From Acanthaster planci (taxonomy: Eukaryota > Echinodermata > Asteroidea > Valvatida > Acanthasteridae): a DNA stretch of 64,000 nt. The notes below the pieces were generated by a model that saw only the letters and a list, made by a program, of their open reading frames with translations, was not told the origin of the DNA and searched no databases. The DNA is taken from the NCBI RefSeq assembly GCF_001949145.1, contig NW_019091360.1:4234159-4298158 (forward strand), written 5' to 3'. Positions 22,501 through 33,300 of the stretch are shown here, one piece after another. Both the position numbers and the translations under genes were made by a program. Each line of letters opens with the position of its first letter. Within the stretch, counting starts at the first letter, position 1.

Positions 22501-25500
22501 CTTTGTTTTAAACTTTATCTACTGCAGTTTCTGAAACTGTTAGCAATTCCGAAGTGCATTTGCACAGATAAATGGTTAATCTTACTGTTTGGAAGAACTA
22601 GCAAGCCTCGTTTACAACCATTTATATTTCTGAGTGATAAAGAACCAGTTGTTCCTGGATTGGTTTCAGAACATCACAGATGATGACTTAGATCGCATTG
22701 CTATGTGTCTGAGGGTAGTGGCTGACCGGCACTCTCTCATGTCAGACGTCTTCACTCGTGATTGTCGCAACTCGCTCCAGACACTGATTCTGACTAAACA
22801 GACGGAGGAAAAAGAACAACAGAAGGTGAGAATCATAAAGTGGAAAAACTATTCAAACAATGATACATTCTTGGTGAAGTTTAATTAAGTTGAGTTATTC
22901 TTACGATATTGTAGTAACTTACAGTTGTTTTCACTGTCCTTGCTGTGTAGGGGTCAGACAAGAAGCTAGTCTCCGTTCAAGCGGATGATCCTATCAACTT
23001 CCTTCAGTTGATGGCAAAGACTGATAATGGTGGTACTGAGGTATGTACAAACTCCATGGTAAAACACTATGCTTGATGATGCCATTCATGACAACGATTT
23101 CAAAACAGAATTAATGGTTCTTTCTTTACTTTTACAATTATAAGTTGTTTTTTTTGGGATTGTGATTGTAATTTAAGCACCACAATACAATCAAAATCAT
23201 TGCATCAAACCCTGACAATCTATTTTTCTCCATAAGTATCCACCTTCCATATGTTGTAAAGAGTCCATACATTACTTGGGTAAGTTACTTTTATTACCAC
23301 TTTTCTTTCAACAGGATCAGCTGACAATGAGTTTATCTCTTGCTACCATGGGAACCACAGGCAAGAAGGAGTTACATGACATCAGTGCCTCCAAGTTGAG
23401 CAAGGTAGGATGGAAATGGAGATTTTGTGGAGCTTAGAACCAACTGCTTCCTCCTCTAGATCTTTTAGATGATTTGGGATACGTTCTTTGTCCCCATAGT
23501 GGGTTTGTCTAACAAGACCTGTCGTTACTTCAGTTAGTGTGACATTTGATTGAATTTGATTTGAGTTGAATTGATGGGATTTAGTCTAATCTACCAGGTA
23601 ACCATTGCCACAGATCTTCCTAGATCAGCTTTAACAGTTCTGTCAAGGTGATGTGATTTGAATTGATTTGATTTGAGTTGAATTGATGGGATTTAGTCTA
23701 ATCTACCAGGTACCATTGCCACAGATCTTCCTAGATCAGCTTTGACAGTTCTGTCAAGGTGATGTGATTTGATTTGATCCATAAAGTAACTGAATGAACA
23801 GAATTCTTCGACCTGTCAAAAAAATATGACATGATTTGATTTGATTGATTAGGTGACCCAGCTGACAGGATTCTCTGATCCTGTGTATGCCGAGGCATAT
23901 ATCAACATCAATCAATATGACATTGTCTTGGACGTCTTGATTGTCAACCAGACTGCTGATACACTGCAGGCATGCTCCTTGGAACTTGCTACACTCGGTA
24001 AGCAAATGAGCAAACGGCGTACTGTTTGTATTCATCAAGACATGTCAATTTATTCTGTGTGGATGATTTCAAGTCAGCAAGCAGCACAGACGGACAGCAG
24101 CACAAGCCCAGGGCGTGTTAATACGGGCGATTCACAGTAGTGCGCCACCAAGAGTTTGCAACACGTTGGGCAATCATAACACATGAAATTTGTCGACCCT
24201 TTCCAAACACACATTGGGTCGACAAATTTCGGGCATTGTGATTGGCCAACGCGTTGTAAATTCTTGATGGTGCACTATTGTGAAATGGCCGTATTCCTGA
24301 TGCCTAAAATGTCTCTCTTCCGAGTAAGAGACCGAAGAAATCATTACAGATATGTTTTTAAAACTCCAATATGGGAAAATCTAAAAATTTTCAAAGCAGT
24401 AGAAATTCAGTGAGTTGAGTGCAACTTGTCTTGATTATTCCGTCTTCGTACTTTTTCTTAGGTGATTTGAAGCTGGTTGAAAAGCCGCAACCAATGACGT
24501 TGGCTCCTCATGATTTTTGTAACATCAAAGCTAACGTGAAGGTAGCATCCACAGAGAATGGAATCATCTTTGGCAACATTGGTAAGCTTTGAGAAAGGGG
24601 TTTTCTTTCCCATCACATCAGGACATCTTAGTCCTGCTCCTTGTTTCAGCTAAAATCCCTGAAGACAGAACATACTGATTGAAATATCTTGAGCTCATTT
24701 CTTCCGAGGCTGTTTCTTTTTTCAACCATGCAGAGAGATATATTTCCAAGCCTGGTCTGCAAGACTTTCATAGTTTACTCTCTCACCGTGCATAGCTTCG
24801 CATTTTTCATGTGTAACAGTAACATACAGCCTTCATGGTTTTTATCTGTTGTTACCGTTCCTTGCTTCCGGTAGTCATGAATGTTTCCCGGTGACTTTGC
24901 TTGATTTCTAGTCTATGATGTGTCTGGTGCTGTTAACGACCGTAATGTCGTCGTTCTGAACGATATTCACATTGACATCATGGATTACATCATTCCTGCC
25001 CATTGCACCGATCAAGAATTCCGCAGCATGTGGGCAGAGTTTGAATGGGAAAATAAGGTATGGACCATTTGTGCTGTGTTGACATAACAGTGGCATCTAC
25101 GTGGCTCACCGTTTAGTAATTTGAGGTTGAAAGCACTGAAATAGAATTGGATTTTCATTTGTGAATTTTTGTTTTTTGATCAGTTATTTAATTATCTTGG
25201 CTTTTTAGAGCAGATTTATTTTGAGATCCTCAGACTAATGCTTCTCATATTCTCCTCTTCAGGTGACTGTTAACACCAACATAACGGATCTGCATGATTA
25301 CCTGAAACATGTCCTGAAGTCAACCAATATGAAATGTCTCACACCAGAAAAGGTCAGAGTTATACACTATTACATGATTGGTTTTCATTCAGTCCTCACT
25401 AAGCTGTTCCAAGGGATGTTTATTTGTTTATCTATAGTTCGTTGTCTCCAATTATTCCCAGATCTTTCTCTACACATGTATTCATTTTGATTGATGATGA

Positions 25501-26051
25501 AAGTTTTGGATTAAAGAACAGAGCTTTCAGTCGGTTATTAACCTGTCACTGTCTTGTTACAAACAATGCATGTGACACTGAATATAATTTTGTTATTGTC
25601 AGTGTATAATAGGCCTAAAAAATAATGACGTCACTTGAAGTTTGCCTCTTGGGACTTGACAGATTATGTCCCACCTTACTGCCTTAGGAAAGTGCACATG
25701 TAAACAAACAATAATGTCATTGTGTCACAAGTATTTCAGTGAATGGGTATTTATTTGTCCACTTGAATAGTGCCCATACGTACCACTTTAGTTTCATTTG
25801 ATGTTATCAATTTTTTTCTCCGACAGGCTATTTCTGGCGAGTGTGGATTCATGGCAGCTAATCTCTATGCTCGTTCCATCTTTGGTGAGGACGCTTTGGC
25901 TAATGTAAGCATAGAGAAACCAGCCAGTGCTACCCCTGAGACACCTGTGTCTGGTCATATCCGTATCAGAGCAAAGAGCCAAGGTATGGCTCTCAGTCTG
26001 GGTGACAAGATTAACTTGAGCCAGAAGAAAGATGCAGGGTCAAAAGCTTAA
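16597..26051 (+). CDS. COPB1: Coatomer subunit beta (beta-COP)
   Basis: Core subunit of the COPI coat that buds Golgi-to-ER and intra-Golgi vesicles; cytosolic, recruited by ARF1. 21 exons: 16597-16687, 16923-17041, 17403-17683, 18145-18352, 18468-18605, 18759-18878, 19109-19216, 19425-19571, 20134-20279, 20600-20748, 21283-21391, 21898-22018, 22320-22391, 22670-22825, 22951-23040, 23315-23404, 23853-23997, 24462-24581, 24912-25057, 25263-25352, 25827-26051. They join to 2871 nt, 956 residues (human 953). The adaptin-like alpha-solenoid spans about 20-540, with landmarks [34 protein letters not shown] and HADQ-type [16 protein letters not shown]. The C-terminal appendage includes [34 protein letters not shown] and [19 protein letters not shown]. 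Variable parts lie near 505-530 and 640-690, as expected between phyla. The ATG context CAAGATGG is favourable. No break was seen. Confidence 0.98.
19747..20035. repeat. Dispersed repeat, copy 2 of a diverged pair
   Basis: Colinear with 3534-3833 in the same orientation, sharing blocks such as TTATAGCAA, CTTCAAAATA and GTTTAGTCCCA. It lies in COPB1 intron 8 between the exons ending at 19571 and starting at 20134. The open frame at 19843-20133 that spans it is not part of beta-COP. Confidence 0.65.
20527..20577. repeat. 15-base tandem repeat TTTACTGTTGTTG
   Basis: About three units of GTTTACTGTTGTTGT lie just upstream of COPB1 exon 10. A simple intronic microsatellite-like array. Confidence 0.75.
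21620..21723 (-). mobile_element. tRNA-derived SINE fragment
   Basis: On the minus strand 21651-21723 reads as a tRNA-like unit with an A-box-like TGGTCAAGTGG and a B-box GGTTCGAGTCC. A hairpin CTTGTGGG/CCCACAAG follows at 21626-21647. The ends cannot form a matching 7-base acceptor stem and the anticodon loop is irregular, so it is not a working tRNA gene. It lies in COPB1 intron 11. Confidence 0.7.
23551..23779. repeat. Tandem duplication of ~112 bases in a COPB1 intron
   Basis: Two nearly identical copies share GAGTTGAATTGATGGGATTT, CAGATCTTCCTAGATCAGCTTT and CAGTTCTGTCAAGGTGATG, with the beginning of a third. Few differences suggest a recent event. It sits in the intron before exon 17. 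Confidence 0.85.
24122..24293. mobile_element. Fold-back MITE with ~78-base arms
   Basis: The left arm 24122-24199 and right arm 24216-24293 are imperfect reverse complements. Matching pieces include ATGAAATTTGTCGACCC with GGGTCGACAAATTTCGG, and TACGGGC-ATTCACA with TGTGAAATGGCCGTA. The loop is about 16 bases. It lies in COPB1 intron 17. Confidence 0.8.
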
Positions 26052-26482
26052 GTTGTTTGAAGGAGAGAAATCAAATAATGCCCTCCTCTGAGTTATTGCT
26101 GAATCAGATATGACAATGATAACAATAATACCTATGGACATCATGCTACGAGATACTGCTTAGTAGTGAAATTGACCATACCCCTTGAGTTACAAACTTA
26201 AAACGTACTGTCCAATGAGTTTTTCCTTTGGCTAATTTTTGAGACATTTTCCGTCGCAAAAACAATTGTGAGCACAGTTCAAGAAGGATTGAACATTGGA
26301 TAATGAGTGAAATGATTATGATTGTGCATTTGATATTTACTCTATACATGTTCCTTGCTCTTACTCTTGTGAGTAGGTCATCTTAACTATTGTTATTATG
26401 AAGCATAGTGTTGACCAATATACATGTAAACAAAAGAAACGTTTCAGACACAAAATCCACTTACTTTCGGTCTGCTTTAAAA

Positions 26483-26601
26483 TTGTCCAAACACAAGCTG
26501 TTATTATGGAAACTAAAAACCTAAAGCGGTTTCGTTCAAGTTTTTGTCCAAACACAAGCTGTTATTATGGAAACTAAAAACCTAAAACGGTTTCGTTCAA
26601 G
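26483..26601. repeat. Recent 58-base tandem duplication
   Basis: Copies 26483-26540 and 26544-26601 differ at a single base (AAAGCGG versus AAAACGG). It lies in the COPB1 3' region, upstream of the likely polyadenylation signal. Confidence 0.9.
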
Positions 26602-26793
26602 AGTAGTGAATATTTAGAAACAATTTTTTTTTCATTTCATGGTGAGATTAGAAAGGTGAGGGTTTTTGTGTTTAAATCAATGAATTCTTTTGTTTTGGAG
26701 AGCTATTAATATGGTGAAGCAAGTTACTGCTGTTTCTACTCAATATCTACAGCTTAGTAATAATAATTCACCTGATGGTTTTATATTGTAGAA

Positions 26794-26799
26794 AATAAA
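26794..26799 (+). terminator. Likely COPB1 polyadenylation signal
   Basis: AATAAA about 740 bases after the beta-COP stop codon in AT-rich DNA. Position and sequence are the only support. Confidence 0.45.
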
Positions 26800-28042
26800 C
26801 ATACTAAAGTTGTGTTCAGATTGATTCACACAAATCTAAAGATTAAATCCTTGCCTTTCAATTAATGAGTAAAGATGAATATTTGACTGCAGAAAAGGAG
26901 TCATTTTATACAGGCTTGCTTATTAAAATTGAAACTTACACTACATATTGTCCTTTGAAAGTAATTTTGGTTTATTTTGTTTATGTACTCAAAAGCAACA
27001 TTCTGTAAAGGATTTGTCACATTTTGAAGATAAATGTGGTCATATGAACATTCAAGTACTTCAACAAGGGCTTACTTCATTGTATACTGACAATTGTACC
27101 CAAAGTGTTTACAGTTGAGGCAATTATTAGCATTTTTATCTTGTCCATGTAAGGACAGCACATTGACAAGGAGACTCTCCTAGCAACTAAGGATTTTATT
27201 CCTCTCATCTGGTTATATTGTGGCTATATTCTGTTTTAAAGCATGTGATCTTATATCTACTTGACAAATACTTAAATGTGAGCTTGGAGTTCCTAAAGCA
27301 ACATCGTTGACGAATAACTAATTAAAACACTGTACTGAATGGACAATTTGCTTGTTGATTGGATGAGTTTTCTCTGCATAGTTGTGATGGGGGCAGAGTG
27401 CACGAGACAGTAGTCGTACAGTAGTATGCGTACTTGCTTTGTACTACCTTTAGCTTGAGAATTCCAATAATATCACATGGTCTACGTTTGAGGGTGTTGA
27501 ATAACCTTATTCCCGAGTCGGCCATATTGAAATTGAAAGCAAAGTTAACTTTTCATTTTGAACACTGTGAATGAAATTTAAATTCTTGACAAATTGTTAC
27601 CTGATTACTCTGATGAACAAATTGAAATTCTTGATAAAATTTACCTGAGTATTTATGCAAGATTAAAAAAAAGGTTTGGAACCCACAAAAATCCACCACA
27701 TTCAGCAGATAACAATTTAGAGCACAGATACAAGGATCAAGATCAACATGGCTTCTTCAGGAACATGGTCCTTTTTTGCAACCAGTATGAAAACTCCTGC
27801 TGAATAATCGGGGGCAATTTTTTTAAAAGAAAAAAGCCACCTGTTTCCGAACCTTCACATATCACTATAAAATGAAATGTATAAGTGCTTGAAAGCATTG
27901 GGAAAATTTTTTAATGGAATTTGCTTGAAAGTCACAACCGTATTCAACGGTAACGTAATTTTCTTTTTGTGTGGTGCACTTGTTCATCACCAACTGCACG
28001 TACTTATTAGAAATTGCGACGTTACCGACATACTGTGTTTTG

Positions 28043-28109
28043 ATTGGCTAATGGACACCCACCAAATTTGAATGGTTCCGTCGTATTGAATTCTTCTCGA
28101 AAATTGCAG
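28043..28109 (+). promoter_or_regulatory. Candidate INCENP promoter: CCAAT box, CHR-like site, 5' exon donor
   Basis: An inverted CCAAT box (ATTGG, 28043-28047) is followed 20 bases later by TTTGAA (28067-28072), a CHR-type motif. Then CAG|GTTAGT at 28109/28110 is a usable splice donor. CCAAT plus CHR is the known promoter arrangement of vertebrate G2/M genes, the class INCENP belongs to. The first INCENP coding exon has a strong acceptor at 30353-30354, so an upstream non-coding exon is expected. Assigning it here is inference. Confidence 0.3.
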
Positions 28110-28928
28110 GTTAGTTTTTACTGAAACTAAAGCTTTAAAATGTGAATGCGATTCCAATTTTAAAGTTTATTTATATGTTAAGAGATACATGGATGCCTTT
28201 TGAATACGATTCCTGTGTTTGATGTGCGTTAATTTAGATCAAAGACCGCTCACGTTATGCGAGAATTTTCATGTTTCTCACAGTGTTTGGACGAAACGCA
28301 GTAGCCTGCGTGCATGATTTGCACACACATATCGCGCCAGCATGACCAGTAAGGACATTTCAAATCGTACATTTTACTTTCGTGGTGGTTGAAAATTGGC
28401 CTTTTGCAGATTTAGAGGTCATTAAATCTCTAATGTGTAAATGCCACTAAATCTTGTTGGTCATGCAGGCCCAGGCCCTACTCTGGCTTCAGTGTTTTTT
28501 CTTATTTTTTCATTTGCATTAGTAAATCATGTTATTGAAGTGGGGTCATGATCTAATGATTGGCATGAATGGGGCTCGGGCATGTTGGGCACCTCAACTG
28601 TTTGCCACCTCGACTAGACTTGGAACAGGTTCTTGATAGTTTGAACATGTTGAAACAACTCAACTGCGACGACTGATGATGGAACACCGTTGAGACAAGT
28701 TGTCACTGACATGGGTTGACTTGTTCGGTTTTGGTGCATTGTGGGAGGGTAGGCTATGCCACATGTACAACTACAAGGATTTCAAGTAGGATAGCCTAGG
28801 CCCTCTTTGAAATTTACTCTAAAAAGGAGGAACTTCTGCGATATAGGTCCTAGGCCTATGGTGTATGCCTAGGCTGCTACATATACATGTAGGTGCAATC
28901 AATGTGTGATCTATTGATCTTTGGCCAA

Positions 28929-28989
28929 CCTACCCCCAGAACTGTGGGTCCGACATCGGACCCCACAGTTCTGGGAGTTGGCAGGTAGG
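28929..28989. repeat. Hairpin with ~20-base arms
   Basis: CCCAGAACTGTGGGTCCGA pairs with TCGGACCCCACAGTTCTGGG, with one unpaired base. The outer CCTAC/GTAGG bases extend the stem. No second copy was seen in the window. Confidence 0.7.
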
Positions 28990-30378
28990 GCTTATCAGTC
29001 CTGGAACAACTTTCCTACCATTTAAAATGTTAGCCCTGGAAGTAACTTGGACTCTAGGCTGTATTGTACACCTTGTAACATTTGAACATGGTCGGGCAAC
29101 CATGTCCAAATGTAAAAACGGTGATTTGTAGAACCCAAGTTTCTTGGACCATTAAAATGTCTACATTGTTTTACTTTTAAGTTTACAGTCACCTTACTCA
29201 TTTTCCACGTTGTCATGTTTTGTCCACACCTTTCCTCTGAATTGAAAAGAAAGGAAAAGAGAAAACTAATGTTCCACCTCTTCCAGAATCTACCATAGAC
29301 TGAGTCAACTGGTACATATTGTACATGTAATTGACTACATGTATTTGAATATCTAACCTTCAGTTGGATCGAATGGTCGAATATTCAGTTGTACCGGCCG
29401 GCATATTGCAGATGGACAAACCACACAAAATTAGACGTAATAATGCACACAGTATTATATTTGCTATAATACATGTACATTGCAGCTCCTCACTCTTAGG
29501 ACTATCTGTGGCCACGATTTAGCAAAACAAGAAAATTCTCCGACACCACAATCTGTGGTTGCTGAGAGACTACTCACAATTTTGATCCATGCAGCCATCT
29601 TTCTCTTCTGACACTTTCATGTCCCTGTCAAGTCTCAATGTGAACACTTTTATGCTATTGAAGCCAATGTTCCAAAACATCAACTGTGTCGAACACCACA
29701 AACTAGCGTTAGCCACGAAAATTGTACATGCCTAACACAGTAACTGTTGAGTTGTCTCTACATGTATATCACAAAGTTGAGTTGTCTCAGTGGATGACTG
29801 GGTAAATGGTCGAAGTTGTCTCGAGTTGAGTTGGTAAACAGTAGAGTTGTCTGACATTATGATCTGCAAGATTTATAGCTCCATGGTTGAATCTATTTCC
29901 TTTCTTTGTGGTTAAATATTGTATTAAAATACTTTTATATGTGTTGAGCACCTTCACCCAATCACTCTGCGCAGTTGGTTTATCCTGCATAAAATCTCCC
30001 CTTTCTGCATTAGTCTTTAACTTAATAAGAAATACAAAGCACTTATTGGATGATGGTAAAATTATCAACAAATCCTGCAATAAAATGGACTAATTTCGCA
30101 CATACATGTATTGAGTGATGGCACAGATTAACTGATTGTGCCCAACATTCCTGATCCATTCTCAGATCTACAGTACTGTATGTTGTTTAAGCAATGGCAG
30201 TAATCCTGTCATTAGTGTTACATAAATTTTAATGAAATGTTCAGACTTTTTATTACTTCCTAGACAATAGAGAGCTAGTGTAGCATATAACAGGATAGTA
30301 CTCTGTAATTATGTTAATTCTTGTACAAATTAAACTCTTCCTTTTGTTTTTCAGGCTGGCAGAATTAACGGTGTTACA

Positions 30379-33300
30379 ATGCTGTCCTCAGCACTGACTA
30401 CAATGAGAATGGGAGAACTACCAGGATTCTCCCTTCATCTGATCACAACAGCTAAGATTAAGAGCTTTGATGAAATGTTTGAGGAGAATGTGACTTGGCT
30501 ACAAGAAGTTTTAGAAGATGCAAAGAAACAATTTGGCAGGTGAGCTGTTGAGATTGCTCCCAACCACCACAAAACATCTGAATACTGTACATGTACATGT
30601 ATTCCTGAACTCATGTACATGTATGTACAGTGTACATGTACATTTTATATTGACTTGCAGGAGTCAAGGAAATCCCACTTGTGCCACAGTAATCCTTCAA
30701 TTGTAGTTGTGTACTTTTATGAGTTGAAGTATGACAGAGGAATAGATTGAATAATAATAATGATAATATGAAAACTAAGGAAAGACAAAGCAAATCTTAC
30801 TAAGATTAAGATTTCTCTTACATTTCAAGGACTGATCTTCTTGGTTGGAACTCCTTTGGTCAATCATCCATTTTGAATGTCTAATTGACCACATTAATTT
30901 AATCAAGTGTACTGTAGGCAGTTTTAGGCTTCTAAGAAGTTTAGTTGTAAATTGCACTTTGTAGTACAGGCTGGTTTGCCCTGGAAATGTACATGTACAT
31001 GTACTAGGTTGCCTGAAGTGACTAGTTATAGTTAGGGCAGGGGTGAAGTTTGTCTATGGTTCTTTTGATTTTAGGATATTTTTTCATCAAGATTTTACTA
31101 ATTTCAGGAATTATCAAACAATCTCTTGTAAAGTCTGGTAATTATTTCCTGGATATTTCATTTTCCTTCAATCTCACCCCTGTCAGGTGACTTTACAGTT
31201 ACCAATATTAGCCTTAACCAATTGTACCTTTTCCCCCAATACTATAGGGAAGAGATGGCCATGTTTCCTAAGACCCCAGTCCTCAGAAGAAGACGACAGC
31301 GAATTCGGCGAGTATCTACTATCCACAATGAAGATATTGATTGTCAACTTCCAAAGAAGAATAAAAGGTCAGTTACGGACTGTTGGAATGTTTTTCTTCG
31401 TGAAAAGTTGTTTAACAATAGCAATAATAAGTTATGGGCCCAATTTCATGGGGCTGCTTATTGCAGAATTCCGTGCATACGATTTCCATTCTGCGCTCAC
31501 CGCGCTAGCAGAAAAATTCTGCGCTAAACCTTTAAGCACAGAATCCTTAGTTACGGGATGTACGCATGCGCACAAGCCGAAATTCCGTGCTAACCCGTGA
31601 AATACGTTCGCCGTAAGCACAGAATTTTCTGCTACAGTAAGCGCCGATTTTTCGCGTGTGGTAAGCGGCGCTGTGAAATCGGGCCATGGTCAGATGCTTT
31701 GCATAGAGAATAGATGTTTGATTACAAATATATGTAACCAGATACTAAATTGAATTTAGTGCTTGGTGTCACAGGTTCAACAGAGGATGTTCCTATGTTG
31801 CCAATTTTTTTACGGACAAGTGATTTCTTAAATTAAATTTATTTAGGGTCAACTTATTAGGTGCAGTTGTGGTAGACTTATATGAAAAAGTAATCGGGAA
31901 AATGCACATTGCACTTTAGAAACTTCTAATTTCCATTAATTTCTTCCTGTCTTACTACAGAAGCAGCAGAGCATCTATCCTTGGGAAAGCTTGTCAGTCT
32001 CGTCAGTCAACTGTACCACTTAGACGAAGTGCTCGTAACTCAGCCAGATCAACAATTACTGCACAGAATGGCACATCTCGTACCCGTACCTCAAAGAAAG
32101 TCCAGATTCATGAAAATACTGTTGAACCAGTGCAGGGCTTGAACTCATCAGACACAAGTAGTTGCTCAGATGATGTTGATACCACTAAGAAGGCAGCCTT
32201 GAAAGATGAGCCCAAAAGGAGCTCAGATTCAAGTGTGATCACAACGACAGAAGCACCAATGGACACTGAAGAATGTGGCAATCAAGCCACAAGGGCTTAT
32301 GATACAGTGGCCATCAAGTCTGACGATCCATCCATTGGAAAGAATATCAAACGTAATGCTGTCTCCAAAACCAAGAAGGGATCCAAGAAACTCCGACTGA
32401 ATAGTGGGGAAGCTGTCTCGACCGTGTCTGATAGCTCCATCTCTGATGAGTATGAAACCAAAAGCAAAGCACAGTTACAGATGGTCAAGGAGAATTCTTC
32501 ATCAATTGCTCTGAAAGGCACAGAGCAAAAGGAAGAAACACTGACTCGACCTGGATCTACGGCAACTTCTAAGACCGAACGTCCCAAACGCAAGAATGCT
32601 GCCTCACGGTACAAAGACCATGTGAAACGCCTCATCAGTCATCACGAACACCTTATTGCAGAACAGGTAACCAGCTCCGATGATGAGTTCCAGTCGCCAA
32701 AACATAAGCAAGTTGTGAGAGAAGCTGTCCAGAAAGCCAAGCAACCAGTCCCAGCCAAGAAGAACAAGCGTAAGAATGTGAAGGAAGAGGTCAACCAAGA
32801 TGCTCCAGAGAAGCCAGAATGCATCAGTGAGGAGAAGAGCGATGATGAAGTCTTTGACAATGAGAATGCAGTGAATAATTCTAAATCAAAGAAAGAGGAG
32901 AGTCCAGAGAAGATGCAGGAGCAACCCTCATCCCTGCCTAGTCCTATTGTCCCGGAGCAGGAGTCCATTCCTGAAACTGTCAAGAGTGATGAAGGGACAG
33001 CCGTCAAGGATGTTGACAGTGTAGAATCAATAAAGCTACGATTCAGTGAATCTGAAGATGAGAATCAACAGCAAGATTCCCAAGATGAGCATACAGATGA
33101 TGTAAGGATGGAAGGAGATGAGCAAAGTGTAGCCGAGGATAGTCTTGATCAACGTAGTATTGCAGAAGACAGTCTCAATAAAGTAAATACACCTGACAAC
33201 AGTCCTAAACAGCTACAAGAAGCAAGTCCAAAGCCGGCTGATATGACCACCGACAGCCTTGATCAACAGAATATGACTGAAGATAGCCTCAATCACAATG

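Larger units (their letters stand above)
26052..30354. other. COPB1 3' region and DNA upstream of the first INCENP coding exon
   Basis: No coding exon is supported. A polyadenylation signal lies at 26794, a recent tandem duplication at 26483-26601, and a hairpin at 28929-28989. A candidate INCENP promoter with a 5' untranslated exon lies near 28040-28109. The open frame at 27594-27803 lacks an ATG start and splice context. Confidence 0.5.

Noticed and set aside
27594..27803. Open frame reading LLPDYSDEQIEILDKIYLSI near the COPB1-INCENP interval
   Set aside because: No ATG start, no credible splice sites and low-complexity AT-rich composition.
32297..33007. Minus-strand open frames opposite INCENP exon 3
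   Set aside because: Shadows of the long serine/lysine-rich coding exon on the other strand.
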